Part shown: one piece after another, positions 27,063 to 36,428 of the stretch | Layout: every line of letters starts with the position of its first letter | Position numbering within the stretch: position 1 is the first letter of the stretch | Assembly (NCBI GenBank): GCA_013112535.1 | Contig: JABFGI010000004.1 | Coordinates: 62,001 to 126,000 of the forward strand | Source: Pseudomonadota bacterium | GTDB lineage: Bacteria; Pseudomonadota; Gammaproteobacteria; Eutrophobiales; Eutrophobiaceae | DNA: 64,000 nucleotides | Direction of reading: 5' to 3' | Position numbers and translations under genes: made by a program | Notes under the pieces: generated by a model | The model's input: only the letters and a program-made list of their open reading frames with translations | The model's database searches: none | What the model was told of the DNA's origin: nothing

Positions 27063-28648
27063 TAATTAACTCCAATCACTGCACGCAAGGTAAACAAGGC
27101 TGCTTTTCCTGTTGATTGAGCATTTCCCTGTAACGTCGCTTTTGAACTTATGTCTAGAGGAAAGGATTCAATGCTGACCGAATAGGTCGAATCAAAGTTA
27201 CGAAGCGTTTTAGCAAATGCATTAACCATTGCAATTGCATCGCGGTAATTGCCATCAAAGGGCTCAATATGAGCACTAAGATTAGAAATCTGGTAATACT
27301 TCACTTGATTATTCTCGTCCACTATAACTGTCGGTATTTCATTGACATTTTCCTTTGCTGCAGCACCTTTGTTAGGATCAAGACTAAAACTCCAGTCAAG
27401 TTCATCCAGTTTAATTTTAGGATATTGCTCCAAGCCCTTACCCAAAAAGCTTAACATTTCATAAGGTGTCGCTTTATATTCTTCTAATGCAGCTACGGCT
27501 TCAACAGCTACCTTAATTTGTGCTGGTTCAACCGGTGTTTTGGGTAATCGTTCTCTCGCCAGATCGTATCGTACTTGATAAAAGTCTGCTTTATTCTTAA
27601 AAGACTCGCTTTCCTGTTTATATGTCAGACCACCCATAAAATTTAAACTGCTATATATCAAGCTAAAAAACAATAACATTATGGTAGCAGCATTCATGGC
27701 ATAGCGAATATTACGCATTTTCAAGTAACGCATCTCTTTGGCAGATGCATAACAGTTTTTAACCTGAGTCTTTAATAAGTGAGACATTAATAACTGATCA
27801 CTGAAAGGAACTGTTTGCACAGCACCTTCCTGAATAGTTGTGAGAAGTTTACCCACATCATAATAATGTCGTTTCACCATCGGGATCGTAATTGATCTTT
27901 TCTCTAACTCATCTAACGTTGATTTGTCAGCGATAATGTAAACATCCAGAGCGGTATCGTTCGGTATTAAACGAAGACTATTTAAATATCGCTGAATTTT
28001 TTCGACTTCAGATTCAATCCTTGGAGCATATGATTCTGTGCCGTAACGCGGTAATTTCGAAAGTCGACTAATCTTTAACTCTTTCTTTTGAAAAAAAGTT
28101 TGCCTTAATCCACTGATACTTTGCATAGTCACAAAAAGCGCGTGGTCCGAAATATCCGGTAACGTTTTAATATATGATTGAAGCAACAAAGGAACGGAAA
28201 GAACACCTTTCAACGGCACTTTATATTTATCCAGTAATTCTACCCATGGTTTAACTATTTCCTGCCTGGTCAACGCAATGAATAGTAATCGATCATCTCT
28301 ACGTCCTTCTTCTTCGCGGCCCTGACTCAGAACATGGATATAATCAGTATCCCGGAATAAACGTGATTGCTTTCGCTCTATTAATGCCGATCTGTCTGAG
28401 CCAAAAACATGGGGGATTGTATCTTGTCGAAATTCTTCTTCGATGACATCTACTAAAAGTGTCATTGGCGTATTATCAGATTCTTTCAAGTATCGCTCAA
28501 AATTATCCCGACCTGCATCATCAATATCAAACAGATAAGAACTGCCTAACTCACCTTTATTCCAGTGATAGACGGAAACTTTATCGGCACTAATAAACAG
28601 TGCACGTCTGTTAAAAAAATCAGATTTTGACTTTTGTAATGAGATCAT
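27062..28648 (-). CDS. PilM-PilN fusion (MshI-type) assembly protein
   Basis: 528 residues. Residues 1 to about 300 are a cytosolic, actin-like PilM-type region (ALFISADKVSVYHWNKGEL, LLFIALTRQEIVKPWVELLDKYKVPLKGVLSVPLLL). One membrane helix at about 319-340 and a periplasmic PilN/GspL-like domain to the end follow. In type IVa pili PilM and PilN are separate and bind through the PilN N-terminal peptide; here they are one chain, as in GspL. The 5' end overlaps the mshG-type stop by 29 bp. Confidence 0.8.
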   Translation of the reverse strand: MISLQKSKSDFFNRRALFISADKVSVYHWNKGELGSSYLFDIDDAGRDNFERYLKESDNTPMTLLVDVIEEEFRQDTIPHVFGSDRSALIERKQSRLFRDTDYIHVLSQGREEEGRRDDRLLFIALTRQEIVKPWVELLDKYKVPLKGVLSVPLLLQSYIKTLPDISDHALFVTMQSISGLRQTFFQKKELKISRLSKLPRYGTESYAPRIESEVEKIQRYLNSLRLIPNDTALDVYIIADKSTLDELEKRSITIPMVKRHYYDVGKLLTTIQEGAVQTVPFSDQLLMSHLLKTQVKNCYASAKEMRYLKMRNIRYAMNAATIMLLFFSLIYSSLNFMGGLTYKQESESFKNKADFYQVRYDLARERLPKTPVEPAQIKVAVEAVAALEEYKATPYEMLSFLGKGLEQYPKIKLDELDWSFSLDPNKGAAAKENVNEIPTVIVDENNQVKYYQISNLSAHIEPFDGNYRDAIAMVNAFAKTLRNFDSTYSVSIESFPLDISSKATLQGNAQSTGKAALFTLRAVIGVN

Positions 28649-29825
28649 AAATTGGCCCTAAAACCGAAAACATAACCCAGGCAATAATGGAACCTAATAC
28701 AATAGTCATGGCTGGTTCAATCATCGACTGCAATCGTTCAATAGATTCTTTTACATCCCTGGTATAAAAATAACTAATATTAGACAAGGCTGTTTCCAAA
28801 GCACCCGTACTCTCGCCTACACGAATCATCCGTAATACTAATGGAGGAAACATTCCTACCTTATCAAAACTATCACTCAAGGTTGTACCGTCAGAAATTT
28901 GTTGTCCAACCTCATGCATCGCTTTCTGAATAAATTTATTTCCGGCAATCTCTTCACCTGTTCTAATACATTCGATAATTGTAATACCGGATGAATACAT
29001 AATGGCAAAGAAACTGCAAAGACGCGTCAGTATAATTTTTTTTAAAATAGGACCAATGACCGGTATTCTTAGTTTCAACTCATCATATTTTAAATGAAAT
29101 GCAGGACTTGTTTTAATTCCGATAACGATACCCAGCCAGATAAAAACCGGTATTAACAATAAAACATACCAATAATTAACAAATATATTCGAGACAACAA
29201 TAAGAGCTTTCGTATGCATGGGTAATTCCTGCCCCATCGTTCTGACAAAACGTAATAATTCAGGAACCAGATACGTCATTAAAAAAAAGACCACTCCTCC
29301 GACAACGGTTCCAACAAAAGCGGGGTAGGTTAATAATTTTTTAGTCAGCGCCGCTTGTTCATCTTGCCACTTAAGACTTGCACCGAGCTCTTCGAACACC
29401 TTACTAATTTCACCGGATTGCTCACCTGCCCTGACCAAATTGGTAAAGATTTTTCCAAATACATTTTCAAATTCTGACATTGCCTCTGCCAAAGTCTTGC
29501 CGCCTTCAATCGCTTCGATCATCGCATTTGTGACTTCCGCCATTCTTGGGTTATCACTGCTATCCCTTAAATCCTGTAGGCTTTCAAGAACTGGAACTCC
29601 TGCACGTGAGGTTTGTTCAAAATGAAAACAAAATGTAATCAAATCGCGTCTTTTTATCCCTGCACCGGAAACACTTTTAGCACTGGACGTAACTTCTTTG
29701 TAATTAATTAAATCAAGACTTAACTTGTTAAGCCGCATCTCCAAATCAGCAATATTTGCTGCATCAACCTGACCATTATGTATGCGGCCACGTTCATCGA
29801 TTGCTTTATACTGATACGCTTCCAT
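28620..29825 (-). CDS. mshG: Type II secretion F/PilC family platform protein (MshG-type)
   Basis: 401 residues with two GspF domains and three main membrane segments (about 170-190, 215-240, 375-397). Family marks are MEAYQYKAIDERGRIHNGQVDA at the start, GVPVLESLQDLRDSS, VRAGEQSGEISKVFEELG and its second copy IRVGESTGALETALSNISYFY, and MTIVLGSIIAWVMFSVLGPIYDLI at the end. It is the inner-membrane platform rotated by the assembly ATPase encoded immediately upstream (3 bp gap). Confidence 0.93.
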   Translation of the reverse strand: MEAYQYKAIDERGRIHNGQVDAANIADLEMRLNKLSLDLINYKEVTSSAKSVSGAGIKRRDLITFCFHFEQTSRAGVPVLESLQDLRDSSDNPRMAEVTNAMIEAIEGGKTLAEAMSEFENVFGKIFTNLVRAGEQSGEISKVFEELGASLKWQDEQAALTKKLLTYPAFVGTVVGGVVFFLMTYLVPELLRFVRTMGQELPMHTKALIVVSNIFVNYWYVLLLIPVFIWLGIVIGIKTSPAFHLKYDELKLRIPVIGPILKKIILTRLCSFFAIMYSSGITIIECIRTGEEIAGNKFIQKAMHEVGQQISDGTTLSDSFDKVGMFPPLVLRMIRVGESTGALETALSNISYFYTRDVKESIERLQSMIEPAMTIVLGSIIAWVMFSVLGPIYDLITKVKI

Positions 29826-29828
29826 AAA

Positions 29829-31544
29829 TTATTTCGATTTTAATCTCGCAGTTAAGTCAACGACTCTGGACATTTCTTCAATACTGGTCGATCCATCCAG
29901 CACTCGACCGGCACCAACATCCGCCAATGTTCTAAAACCTTTAGACAGTGCCATTCTTAATAAATCCCGTTGTGTTCCTTTGCGTGCGATTAATTCATCA
30001 ATATCTGAATCCAGGTGTAAAACTTCCTGAAGTGCGATTCGTCCTTTATAACCCTGATTCTCACAGATACTACAACCTTTGTGTTTATAAATTTCTTTTT
30101 GTTTATCTGTTACTTTTAAACCTAATAAACCACGTTCCAAATCACCGAGCGCATAAGGTTCTTTACAAGATTGACACAAACTTCGAATCAATCTCTGCGC
30201 AATAATACCGATAATATTACCGGCAATAATGTCCGGCTTCACACCTATATCGAGTAATCGCGGGATTGATCCTAAAGCAGAATTTGTATGCAATGTTGAA
30301 AACACCTGATGACCTGTCATGGCAGCACGAAATGCCATACTAGCTGTATCTTCATCACGAATTTCACCAACAAGAATAATATCCGGATCCTGACGCATCA
30401 AAGAGCGAATACCACTGGCAAAATCAAGCCTGGAAGTTTCGCTTACCGATGTTTGCCTTACCATTGTTGTCGGATATTCAACCGGGTCTTCCAGGGTCAT
30501 AATATTGACCAACTCGGTATTAAGATAATTCAAAATTGAATACAGGGTTGTTGTCTTACCACTACCGGTTGGTCCCGTAACAAGAATGATACCTTCCGGT
30601 CTCGCCACCATTAACTTAAGTGTGTTCTGTGCATCTTCTTTCAAACCAAGTGCTTCAAAAGAAACGATACCTTTTTGTCGATCCAATACTCGCAGTACGA
30701 TATTTTCTCCATGTACTGTTGGCAATGTCGAAACACGAAAATCGATTGGACGCCCTGACAACGATAATGAAATGCGACCATCTTGTGGCGCTCTTGTTTC
30801 GGCAATGTCCATCCCTGACATTACTTTTACGCGCACAGCAATCGCTGACCAGTAATTTTTGTGTAAACTACGAACCTGTCGCAAAACACCATCTATACGA
30901 TATCGAAAACGCAAGAAACCTTCTTCAGGTTCAAAATGAATGTCCGAGGCATTACGTTTTACTGCATCAGCCAGTAAAGCATTAACTAATCGTACAACTG
31001 GCTGACTATATTCAGCCGATTCAGCGTCTAGACTTTGGTAATCAATTTCACCCGTTTCTATTTCATGCAAGATTCCATCAACCGAAAGTTCAAAACCATA
31101 GAACTGGTCGATTGCTTTCTCGATTTCGGCTTCGCCAGCCAGTACCGGAATGACTTCTGCATTGCCACCGAGATGAGTATTAATTTGATCAAGTGCAACA
31201 ACATTAAACGTATCAGCCATTGCAAGAGTTAATACTCGACGCTGACTATCGTAAGTTAACGGCAGTACACGTAACCGTCTCGCCATCTCCTTAGGAATCA
31301 TGTGAACGGCTTCACCATCAGCAACCGCAGTATGCAGGTCAATACTCTCTTGCCCGATAACGCCGCCGATAACATCACGAATAATAGCTTCTGTAGCAAA
31401 ACCAAGACGAACAAGAATTTTACCCAGGTGTTCCTTACTGCGTTTCTGTTCAGTTAATGCAATATTAATCTGGTCAAGTGTAGTAACACCCTTGTTGACC
31501 AGAATCTCACCTAGTCGATAATGTTTTTTATGAGAACCTGTCAC
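29829..31544 (-). CDS. mshE: Pilus assembly ATPase, MshE/GspE type, with MshEN domain
   Basis: 571 residues. The N-terminal MshEN domain has the two-part motif RLGEILVNKG (10-19) and HLGKILVRLG (39-48) that binds c-di-GMP in Vibrio MshE. The hexameric ATPase core follows, with Walker A GPTGSGKTT (324-332), Asp box, Walker B ILVGEIRDEDTA (390-401) and His box GHQVFSTLHTNSA. Two CxxC pairs (Cys457/460, 491/494) form the zinc site. It powers fibre extension; c-di-GMP control is predicted from the MshEN motif. Neighbours overlap (TPR gene by 4 bp) or abut. Confidence 0.94.
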   Translation of the reverse strand: MTGSHKKHYRLGEILVNKGVTTLDQINIALTEQKRSKEHLGKILVRLGFATEAIIRDVIGGVIGQESIDLHTAVADGEAVHMIPKEMARRLRVLPLTYDSQRRVLTLAMADTFNVVALDQINTHLGGNAEVIPVLAGEAEIEKAIDQFYGFELSVDGILHEIETGEIDYQSLDAESAEYSQPVVRLVNALLADAVKRNASDIHFEPEEGFLRFRYRIDGVLRQVRSLHKNYWSAIAVRVKVMSGMDIAETRAPQDGRISLSLSGRPIDFRVSTLPTVHGENIVLRVLDRQKGIVSFEALGLKEDAQNTLKLMVARPEGIILVTGPTGSGKTTTLYSILNYLNTELVNIMTLEDPVEYPTTMVRQTSVSETSRLDFASGIRSLMRQDPDIILVGEIRDEDTASMAFRAAMTGHQVFSTLHTNSALGSIPRLLDIGVKPDIIAGNIIGIIAQRLIRSLCQSCKEPYALGDLERGLLGLKVTDKQKEIYKHKGCSICENQGYKGRIALQEVLHLDSDIDELIARKGTQRDLLRMALSKGFRTLADVGAGRVLDGSTSIEEMSRVVDLTARLKSK

Positions 31545-33280
31545 AATCTGCTTTTAATTAATTTTGATAATGCGAGAATTCGGTTGTTTACCGGAACAGG
31601 ATCAAACCCGACGGTTGAATTTTGCGATAATTCAATTGCAGATTTGTAATAATCCAGTGCTGTTTCGGCTTGCCCCATTTGATCAAGACTGATTGCCAGA
31701 TTGAGCACATAGTCCGGGTTAGTTGTATCCAGTCGGTAAGCATCAAAAAAGGCTTGTTGTGCATTAACCCATCTTTTTTGTTTTGCATAAACATTACCGA
31801 GTAAGAAATACAGATAAGGCACACTATCGTCTCTTTGAATTAACAGCTTGATTGCACTTTCATCCTTAACGGGATCCGCATTGTTAGATAAGCCAATCAA
31901 TGAGCTCATGGCTAGAGTATCAAGAGGATTCAATTCCAGTAAGTGAACATAATGAGAATAAGCGCTCTTTCTATCCTGTTGGTTAATTGCAATAGCACCA
32001 AGACCCAGATGAGCATCACGATTATCATGATCACTTTTTAACACATCTTCATAAATTGATTTGGCAGCATCGTAATGACCATCCTGATAAGCTTTGAATG
32101 CCTGATTAATCATCACATTTTCTTGCATCATTTTTTTACTTTTACTTATATTAATTAATGATGCATCAATTTGAGTAACTACTTCAGGAGAAGCTACAGG
32201 ACTTGTTTCTTTTATATCAGCATGATCAGTTTCTGTTATATCATCTGTAGCTGTTTCACCCGTTGAAACAAGTTTATTTGTTTTTACTTCATTCGGTTCG
32301 ACTGGCTCAATTGTTTCTACAACAGGCACCTCTTGTTCAGCTTGCACCTCTGACTGGACAACAGCAGCCTGACTATCATCAACTTCCTTCGCTTGAAGTA
32401 CAGTTGTTGACTCAGCTAGTTCAACTTGATGTTCTTCAATAACTGGCTCAACAATTGTTTCGTTAATAATCTCCGGTTTTTGCGGCGGCTCAATTACTGG
32501 CGTGATTATCGGTGTTTCAATGCCACTGGATTCAATTCCACGAGCAATGATTGGTGAGGGTAAATTTCTGGCGACTGGTGTAATAGTAAAATAGTAGAAA
32601 ATTGAAAATGACCCTATGGCCAAAATAGCCAGAACAATAAAGACTCCCCATTTAAAAGAACTATTCTTTCTGGATGATCTGCCGGCAGAAAAAACCGTTT
32701 TTGCGGCGACTGGAGTCGGTTGATATTGCCCACCACCAAGATCTTTTGCAAGCTGGTCGGCAGGGACACCCGGTAATGTTTCTTCATAAATATCCGTCTC
32801 CGGTTCTTCTTCAAACACAACACCATGAAATGTATCATCGAATGGTGCCGAGGCATTTTCAGTACTTAACCCTTCTATTACTGTTGTATCGTTAAGATCG
32901 ATTTCTTTTTGTGTATCCTCAAAATTTTCTTGTGGACTTACATCTTCAGCAACCGTATTTTCCAGCGTTAGTCCTTCTGAAAAGGATTCAGTTTCATCTA
33001 CTGTAGGAATCTCTACTTGACTATTATTGTTTTCATCAACTGATTCTTCTTCTGCTTCATCATCTCTTTCTGAAAGAGACAATGGTTCAAGTGAAAACCG
33101 GGAAGTATCTAAATAAGGATCGCTTACATTGTTTACCTCTTCAGGTTTTTGTTCACTGTCTTCTACAATTTCATTCTCGCCTGATGCTCCACGCGCTTCT
33201 ATCTCGACTTCCTGAAGTCGCTTTGCAGCCTGTTTTTTTTCTTCTTCTGCCTTTTTCAAGGCATCCATCAGGAGACTCAC
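31541..33280 (-). CDS. TPR membrane protein of pilus locus (MshN-like)
   Basis: 579 residues. It opens with MSLLMDALKKAEEEKKQAAK, a cytosolic motif typical of MshN/GspB-like and exosortase-associated TPR proteins. An acidic low-complexity cytosolic part runs to about 180, a single membrane helix lies at 211-232, a Pro/Glu/Val-rich periplasmic linker follows, then C-terminal TPRs (about 385-560: AFKAYQDGHYDAAKSIYEDVL, YVLNLAISLDQMGQAETALDYYKSAIEL). It probably links the ATPase-side complex to the secretin. ATGA overlaps on both sides. Confidence 0.85.
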   Translation of the reverse strand: MSLLMDALKKAEEEKKQAAKRLQEVEIEARGASGENEIVEDSEQKPEEVNNVSDPYLDTSRFSLEPLSLSERDDEAEEESVDENNNSQVEIPTVDETESFSEGLTLENTVAEDVSPQENFEDTQKEIDLNDTTVIEGLSTENASAPFDDTFHGVVFEEEPETDIYEETLPGVPADQLAKDLGGGQYQPTPVAAKTVFSAGRSSRKNSSFKWGVFIVLAILAIGSFSIFYYFTITPVARNLPSPIIARGIESSGIETPIITPVIEPPQKPEIINETIVEPVIEEHQVELAESTTVLQAKEVDDSQAAVVQSEVQAEQEVPVVETIEPVEPNEVKTNKLVSTGETATDDITETDHADIKETSPVASPEVVTQIDASLINISKSKKMMQENVMINQAFKAYQDGHYDAAKSIYEDVLKSDHDNRDAHLGLGAIAINQQDRKSAYSHYVHLLELNPLDTLAMSSLIGLSNNADPVKDESAIKLLIQRDDSVPYLYFLLGNVYAKQKRWVNAQQAFFDAYRLDTTNPDYVLNLAISLDQMGQAETALDYYKSAIELSQNSTVGFDPVPVNNRILALSKLIKSRL

Positions 33281-34899
33281 AGAGCGTTTTCTCCTTGCCC
33301 TGTTTTCTTATCTGATGATCGATAATCATTAGATAAATACTTTCTGTATTGTTGTAAATCATCATCAATACTTGGGCTTGATATGATTGTTGGTTTTATA
33401 AATATAACCAATTCTGATTTTGTGTATTCAGCAGAAGCTGTTTTAAAAAGATTACCAAATAAATCCAATTTTTTTGCTCCAGGAAGACCAGCATCATTAT
33501 CTTTATTTTCATCAGTCATCAAACCACCCAGAACACCAACCTGTCCATCTGTCATTCTTAAAACGGATTCCATTTCCCTGACTGCAATTTGTGGAACCGG
33601 ATTTGGTAAAGCCAGATTGGGATTTGGATCATTTACATTGCCGGTAAACCTTGAAATCGTGGGTCTAACAACTAATGTTATGCTGCCACTCGAATCAATC
33701 TGCGGTGTTACAGTCATTACAATACCAACCGGTACAGTTTTTGCCGTAGTATCAACTGTTGTTGTGACCACGCCCTGCGTCGAGGTTGTATCCGTTTCAA
33801 CTTCAAAATAGACTCGGTTCTCCACCACCTTCAACAAAGCAGTTTGATTATTAAGCGCCATAATTTGTGGACTCGAGAGTATTTTTGTATCCCCAAATTC
33901 ATCTAATAAAGTAATAGTGGCATCAATATTATCATTTCTACCATCACTCTCGTCGTTACGAATTACAAATGAACTCGCTGCAGCGGTAGCAAATGCAGGG
34001 ATACCGGCTGCAGTTACTGAAGCAATGTTAAAAGCGCCTGTACTTAATATATTCCAGTCAATACCAGCCTGATATCTTTCATTTAGTGTAACCTCAGCAA
34101 TCGTTATTTGAATCAGAACCTGACGTTTCGCGCTGACAAGAACCTGATCAATAAATGACTGTATTTTTTCATGTTGAGAAGCAGTAGCTTTTACTGACAG
34201 AATACCTGACTCAGGATTAGGTATGACACTGTCTGTTATAAATGCTTTATCGCCATATTCGTTCCACTTTTCATGCCCTAAAATTGCCTGAACTGCCGAC
34301 ACAAGATTTTCCCAAAAATAATGATTCGAAATTGTAGATACATCAGTGGTCGAAGTATTCCCCCCTCCAGAAGATGACTCAGTATCACCACCACTTGCAG
34401 AGGAAATTTGAGTTGATACAGAACTTGTACTTGATGTCTCTCTTGACAGGTTTACGTAATCGATATCATACGTACGAAAAAATGGCATATCCTTTGAAAT
34501 GACCAGATTATTCCCATCTTGCTCATAACGTATATCAACCTGACTTGAAATACGTTTTAATATCTGGGGCAAGGTTTGTTCAACCGCATTGATTGTTACG
34601 ACGCCTTCGATATCAGGATGTATATCAACGTTAACTTTGGCATCTCGTGCCAGAGCAAATAGTAATTCCTTTACTGGCACTTCGTTGACAACAACTGTAT
34701 AGCGTTCTGGCGGTTCGACTGGCACAGGCTCTGGCAGAACAGGCACTTGCTCAACAAGTTCCGGTATGTCTGAATCTATTGTTGAAGGTGATTCTTCAAC
34801 GTTTATATGTCCAGAAGATGACTCAAATGGTTTAGGTTCTATTTCGGCACAGCCAAAGATGAACATTATCACTGCAAAAAGAATGATATTTTTAATCAT
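33277..34899 (-). CDS. mshL: MshL/PilQ-type secretin lipoprotein
   Basis: About 540 residues. Lipoprotein signal MIKNIILFAVIMFIFGC with the acylated Cys after FIFG; ATGs at 34908 and 34899 and a TTG at 34917 are all possible, with a GGGGG run at 34915-34911 suiting either ATG imperfectly. An STN-type domain (VVVNEVPVKELLFALARDAKVNVDIHPDIEGVVT) and N domain precede the secretin core: VLIQITIAEVTLNERYQAG, KILSSPQIMALNNQTALLKV, and the C-terminal VPQIAVREMESVLRMTDGQVGVLGGLM and ELVIFIKPTII. It forms the outer-membrane pore. Gene order next to the ExeA-type ATPase is that of mshL-mshM. Confidence 0.93.
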   Translation of the reverse strand: MIKNIILFAVIMFIFGCAEIEPKPFESSSGHINVEESPSTIDSDIPELVEQVPVLPEPVPVEPPERYTVVVNEVPVKELLFALARDAKVNVDIHPDIEGVVTINAVEQTLPQILKRISSQVDIRYEQDGNNLVISKDMPFFRTYDIDYVNLSRETSSTSSVSTQISSASGGDTESSSGGGNTSTTDVSTISNHYFWENLVSAVQAILGHEKWNEYGDKAFITDSVIPNPESGILSVKATASQHEKIQSFIDQVLVSAKRQVLIQITIAEVTLNERYQAGIDWNILSTGAFNIASVTAAGIPAFATAAASSFVIRNDESDGRNDNIDATITLLDEFGDTKILSSPQIMALNNQTALLKVVENRVYFEVETDTTSTQGVVTTTVDTTAKTVPVGIVMTVTPQIDSSGSITLVVRPTISRFTGNVNDPNPNLALPNPVPQIAVREMESVLRMTDGQVGVLGGLMTDENKDNDAGLPGAKKLDLFGNLFKTASAEYTKSELVIFIKPTIISSPSIDDDLQQYRKYLSNDYRSSDKKTGQGENAL

Positions 34900-34974
34900 T
34901 ATCAACATTGCCCCCAAAATTTTAGCATTTGTATTTTATAGTTCATTACATTACTCATATTTAAAATTGCCAAA

Positions 34975-36411
34975 TTACAGTTTTTTATCATCTTTCAATG
35001 GCCGATAAATAATTGTGCTACAGAGCTTACAAGTAAGTTCGCCTGCCACAGTATTATGGTTTATTGCTGTCTCTGATGGCAATTTTGTCAACTGATTTAA
35101 CAAGGCCAAATCATCTTCACCATGCTCTTTTAGTGTTTTCATCAAATCCTGTATGACAAGTAAACCGCTTTCTTTTAACGTGTCTTCAGACTGTTCAATT
35201 TCAGAAGCAAAGCTGGTTTGCTCTTCCGGATAGAAAAATACATTTTGTTCTAAAGATTGCCATTGTACTGCTTTCAGATCAGCAGGATCTGGTCTGGCAA
35301 TAAATACTTTTTCTTCCACTTCAGTTTCGATTATTGGCATTTCCTCACTATCGGAAATAATAGTATCTCCAATATTGTCTTCATTTTCGCGAACTTCCTT
35401 TACTAGCATCAAGGAAGTATTTACCGATTTGCTAATACCGGTATTATCAACAGATGCCGTTGGACTATTTTTCTCTATAGCTCTGGAATTATTAAAAATA
35501 GGCGTTAATAATTTAGACTCAGTCAATGCAACGATTAACAGCGCAAGAACTAATACAGAAAGACTTATCAAACCCCATCGCAAGTAAGGAATTTGGCGTG
35601 AGTCAACAAACTCCGTTTCCTGTGCGGCAAGCTTTACATGCTTGACTGAAACAGTATTTGCATTATCCGCATAACAGGCTAGTAAAGCCTTATCTGCCAA
35701 AATATTGATTCGTCGTAATAAGCCTTTTGAATATTTTGAAATAGTTTTGATTGTTTTTTCATTAAACAACTCTACTGATCGGTACCCACATGAACGTAGA
35801 CGTGAGTTGATATAATCCTTCACTTCATCAGGCTTAAATGGTGACAAATAAAAACTATATGTAATTCTTTCTTTCAACTGCCTGATTTCCGGTTTGGAAA
35901 TCATGACATCTAATTCAGGCTGACCGAAAATAACAATTTGTAATAATTTATTTTGCGCGGTTTCCAGATTACTGAGCAAGCGAATTTCTTCCAGTGTCGC
36001 GATCGGCATGCTTTGCGCTTCTTCAACAAAGACAACAATCTGCTTGTTTTCTGCATGTCGTTCGAGCAAATAATTCTGTAATGAATTCATTACCTTTAAA
36101 CGACTGTCATCCGGTCTGACTTTTAAATTAAGCTCAAATGCAATAGCGTGCAGAATATTATCGGGCGATAAGCTTGGATTCGCTAAATAAACGATTTCTA
36201 CATTTTCCGGTAACTCTTTTTCCAACATTCGACATAATGTTGTTTTACCGCTACCGACTTCTCCGACTAACTTGACTATACCTTCGCCACTGACGATGGC
36301 ATACATCAGTGCATCCAGAATTGCACCGCGATCTCCGCCAGGAAAAAATAAACTCGTATCAGGAGTTATTTTGAAGGGCGGTTGATTTAGGCCAAAATAA
36401 TCGTAATACAT
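34975..36411 (-). CDS. mshM: ExeA/MshM-type AAA ATPase with membrane helix
   Basis: 478 residues. It opens with YFGLNQPPFKITPDTSLFF, the ExeA/GspA signature, then Walker A GEVGSGKTT (50-58), Walker B IVVFVEEAQ and sensor region LLSNLETAQNKLLQIVIFGQPEL. One membrane helix (about 278-300) leads to a periplasmic part without the usual peptidoglycan-binding domain. It has an acidic linker and ends with the unusual tail GELTCKLCSTIIYRP containing CxxC. ExeA-type proteins help the secretin cross peptidoglycan. First gene of the tight operon, 17 bp after the response regulator. Confidence 0.9.
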   Translation of the reverse strand: MYYDYFGLNQPPFKITPDTSLFFPGGDRGAILDALMYAIVSGEGIVKLVGEVGSGKTTLCRMLEKELPENVEIVYLANPSLSPDNILHAIAFELNLKVRPDDSRLKVMNSLQNYLLERHAENKQIVVFVEEAQSMPIATLEEIRLLSNLETAQNKLLQIVIFGQPELDVMISKPEIRQLKERITYSFYLSPFKPDEVKDYINSRLRSCGYRSVELFNEKTIKTISKYSKGLLRRINILADKALLACYADNANTVSVKHVKLAAQETEFVDSRQIPYLRWGLISLSVLVLALLIVALTESKLLTPIFNNSRAIEKNSPTASVDNTGISKSVNTSLMLVKEVRENEDNIGDTIISDSEEMPIIETEVEEKVFIARPDPADLKAVQWQSLEQNVFFYPEEQTSFASEIEQSEDTLKESGLLVIQDLMKTLKEHGEDDLALLNQLTKLPSETAINHNTVAGELTCKLCSTIIYRPLKDDKKL

Positions 36412-36428
36412 CGCTATTTACCGTTTTC

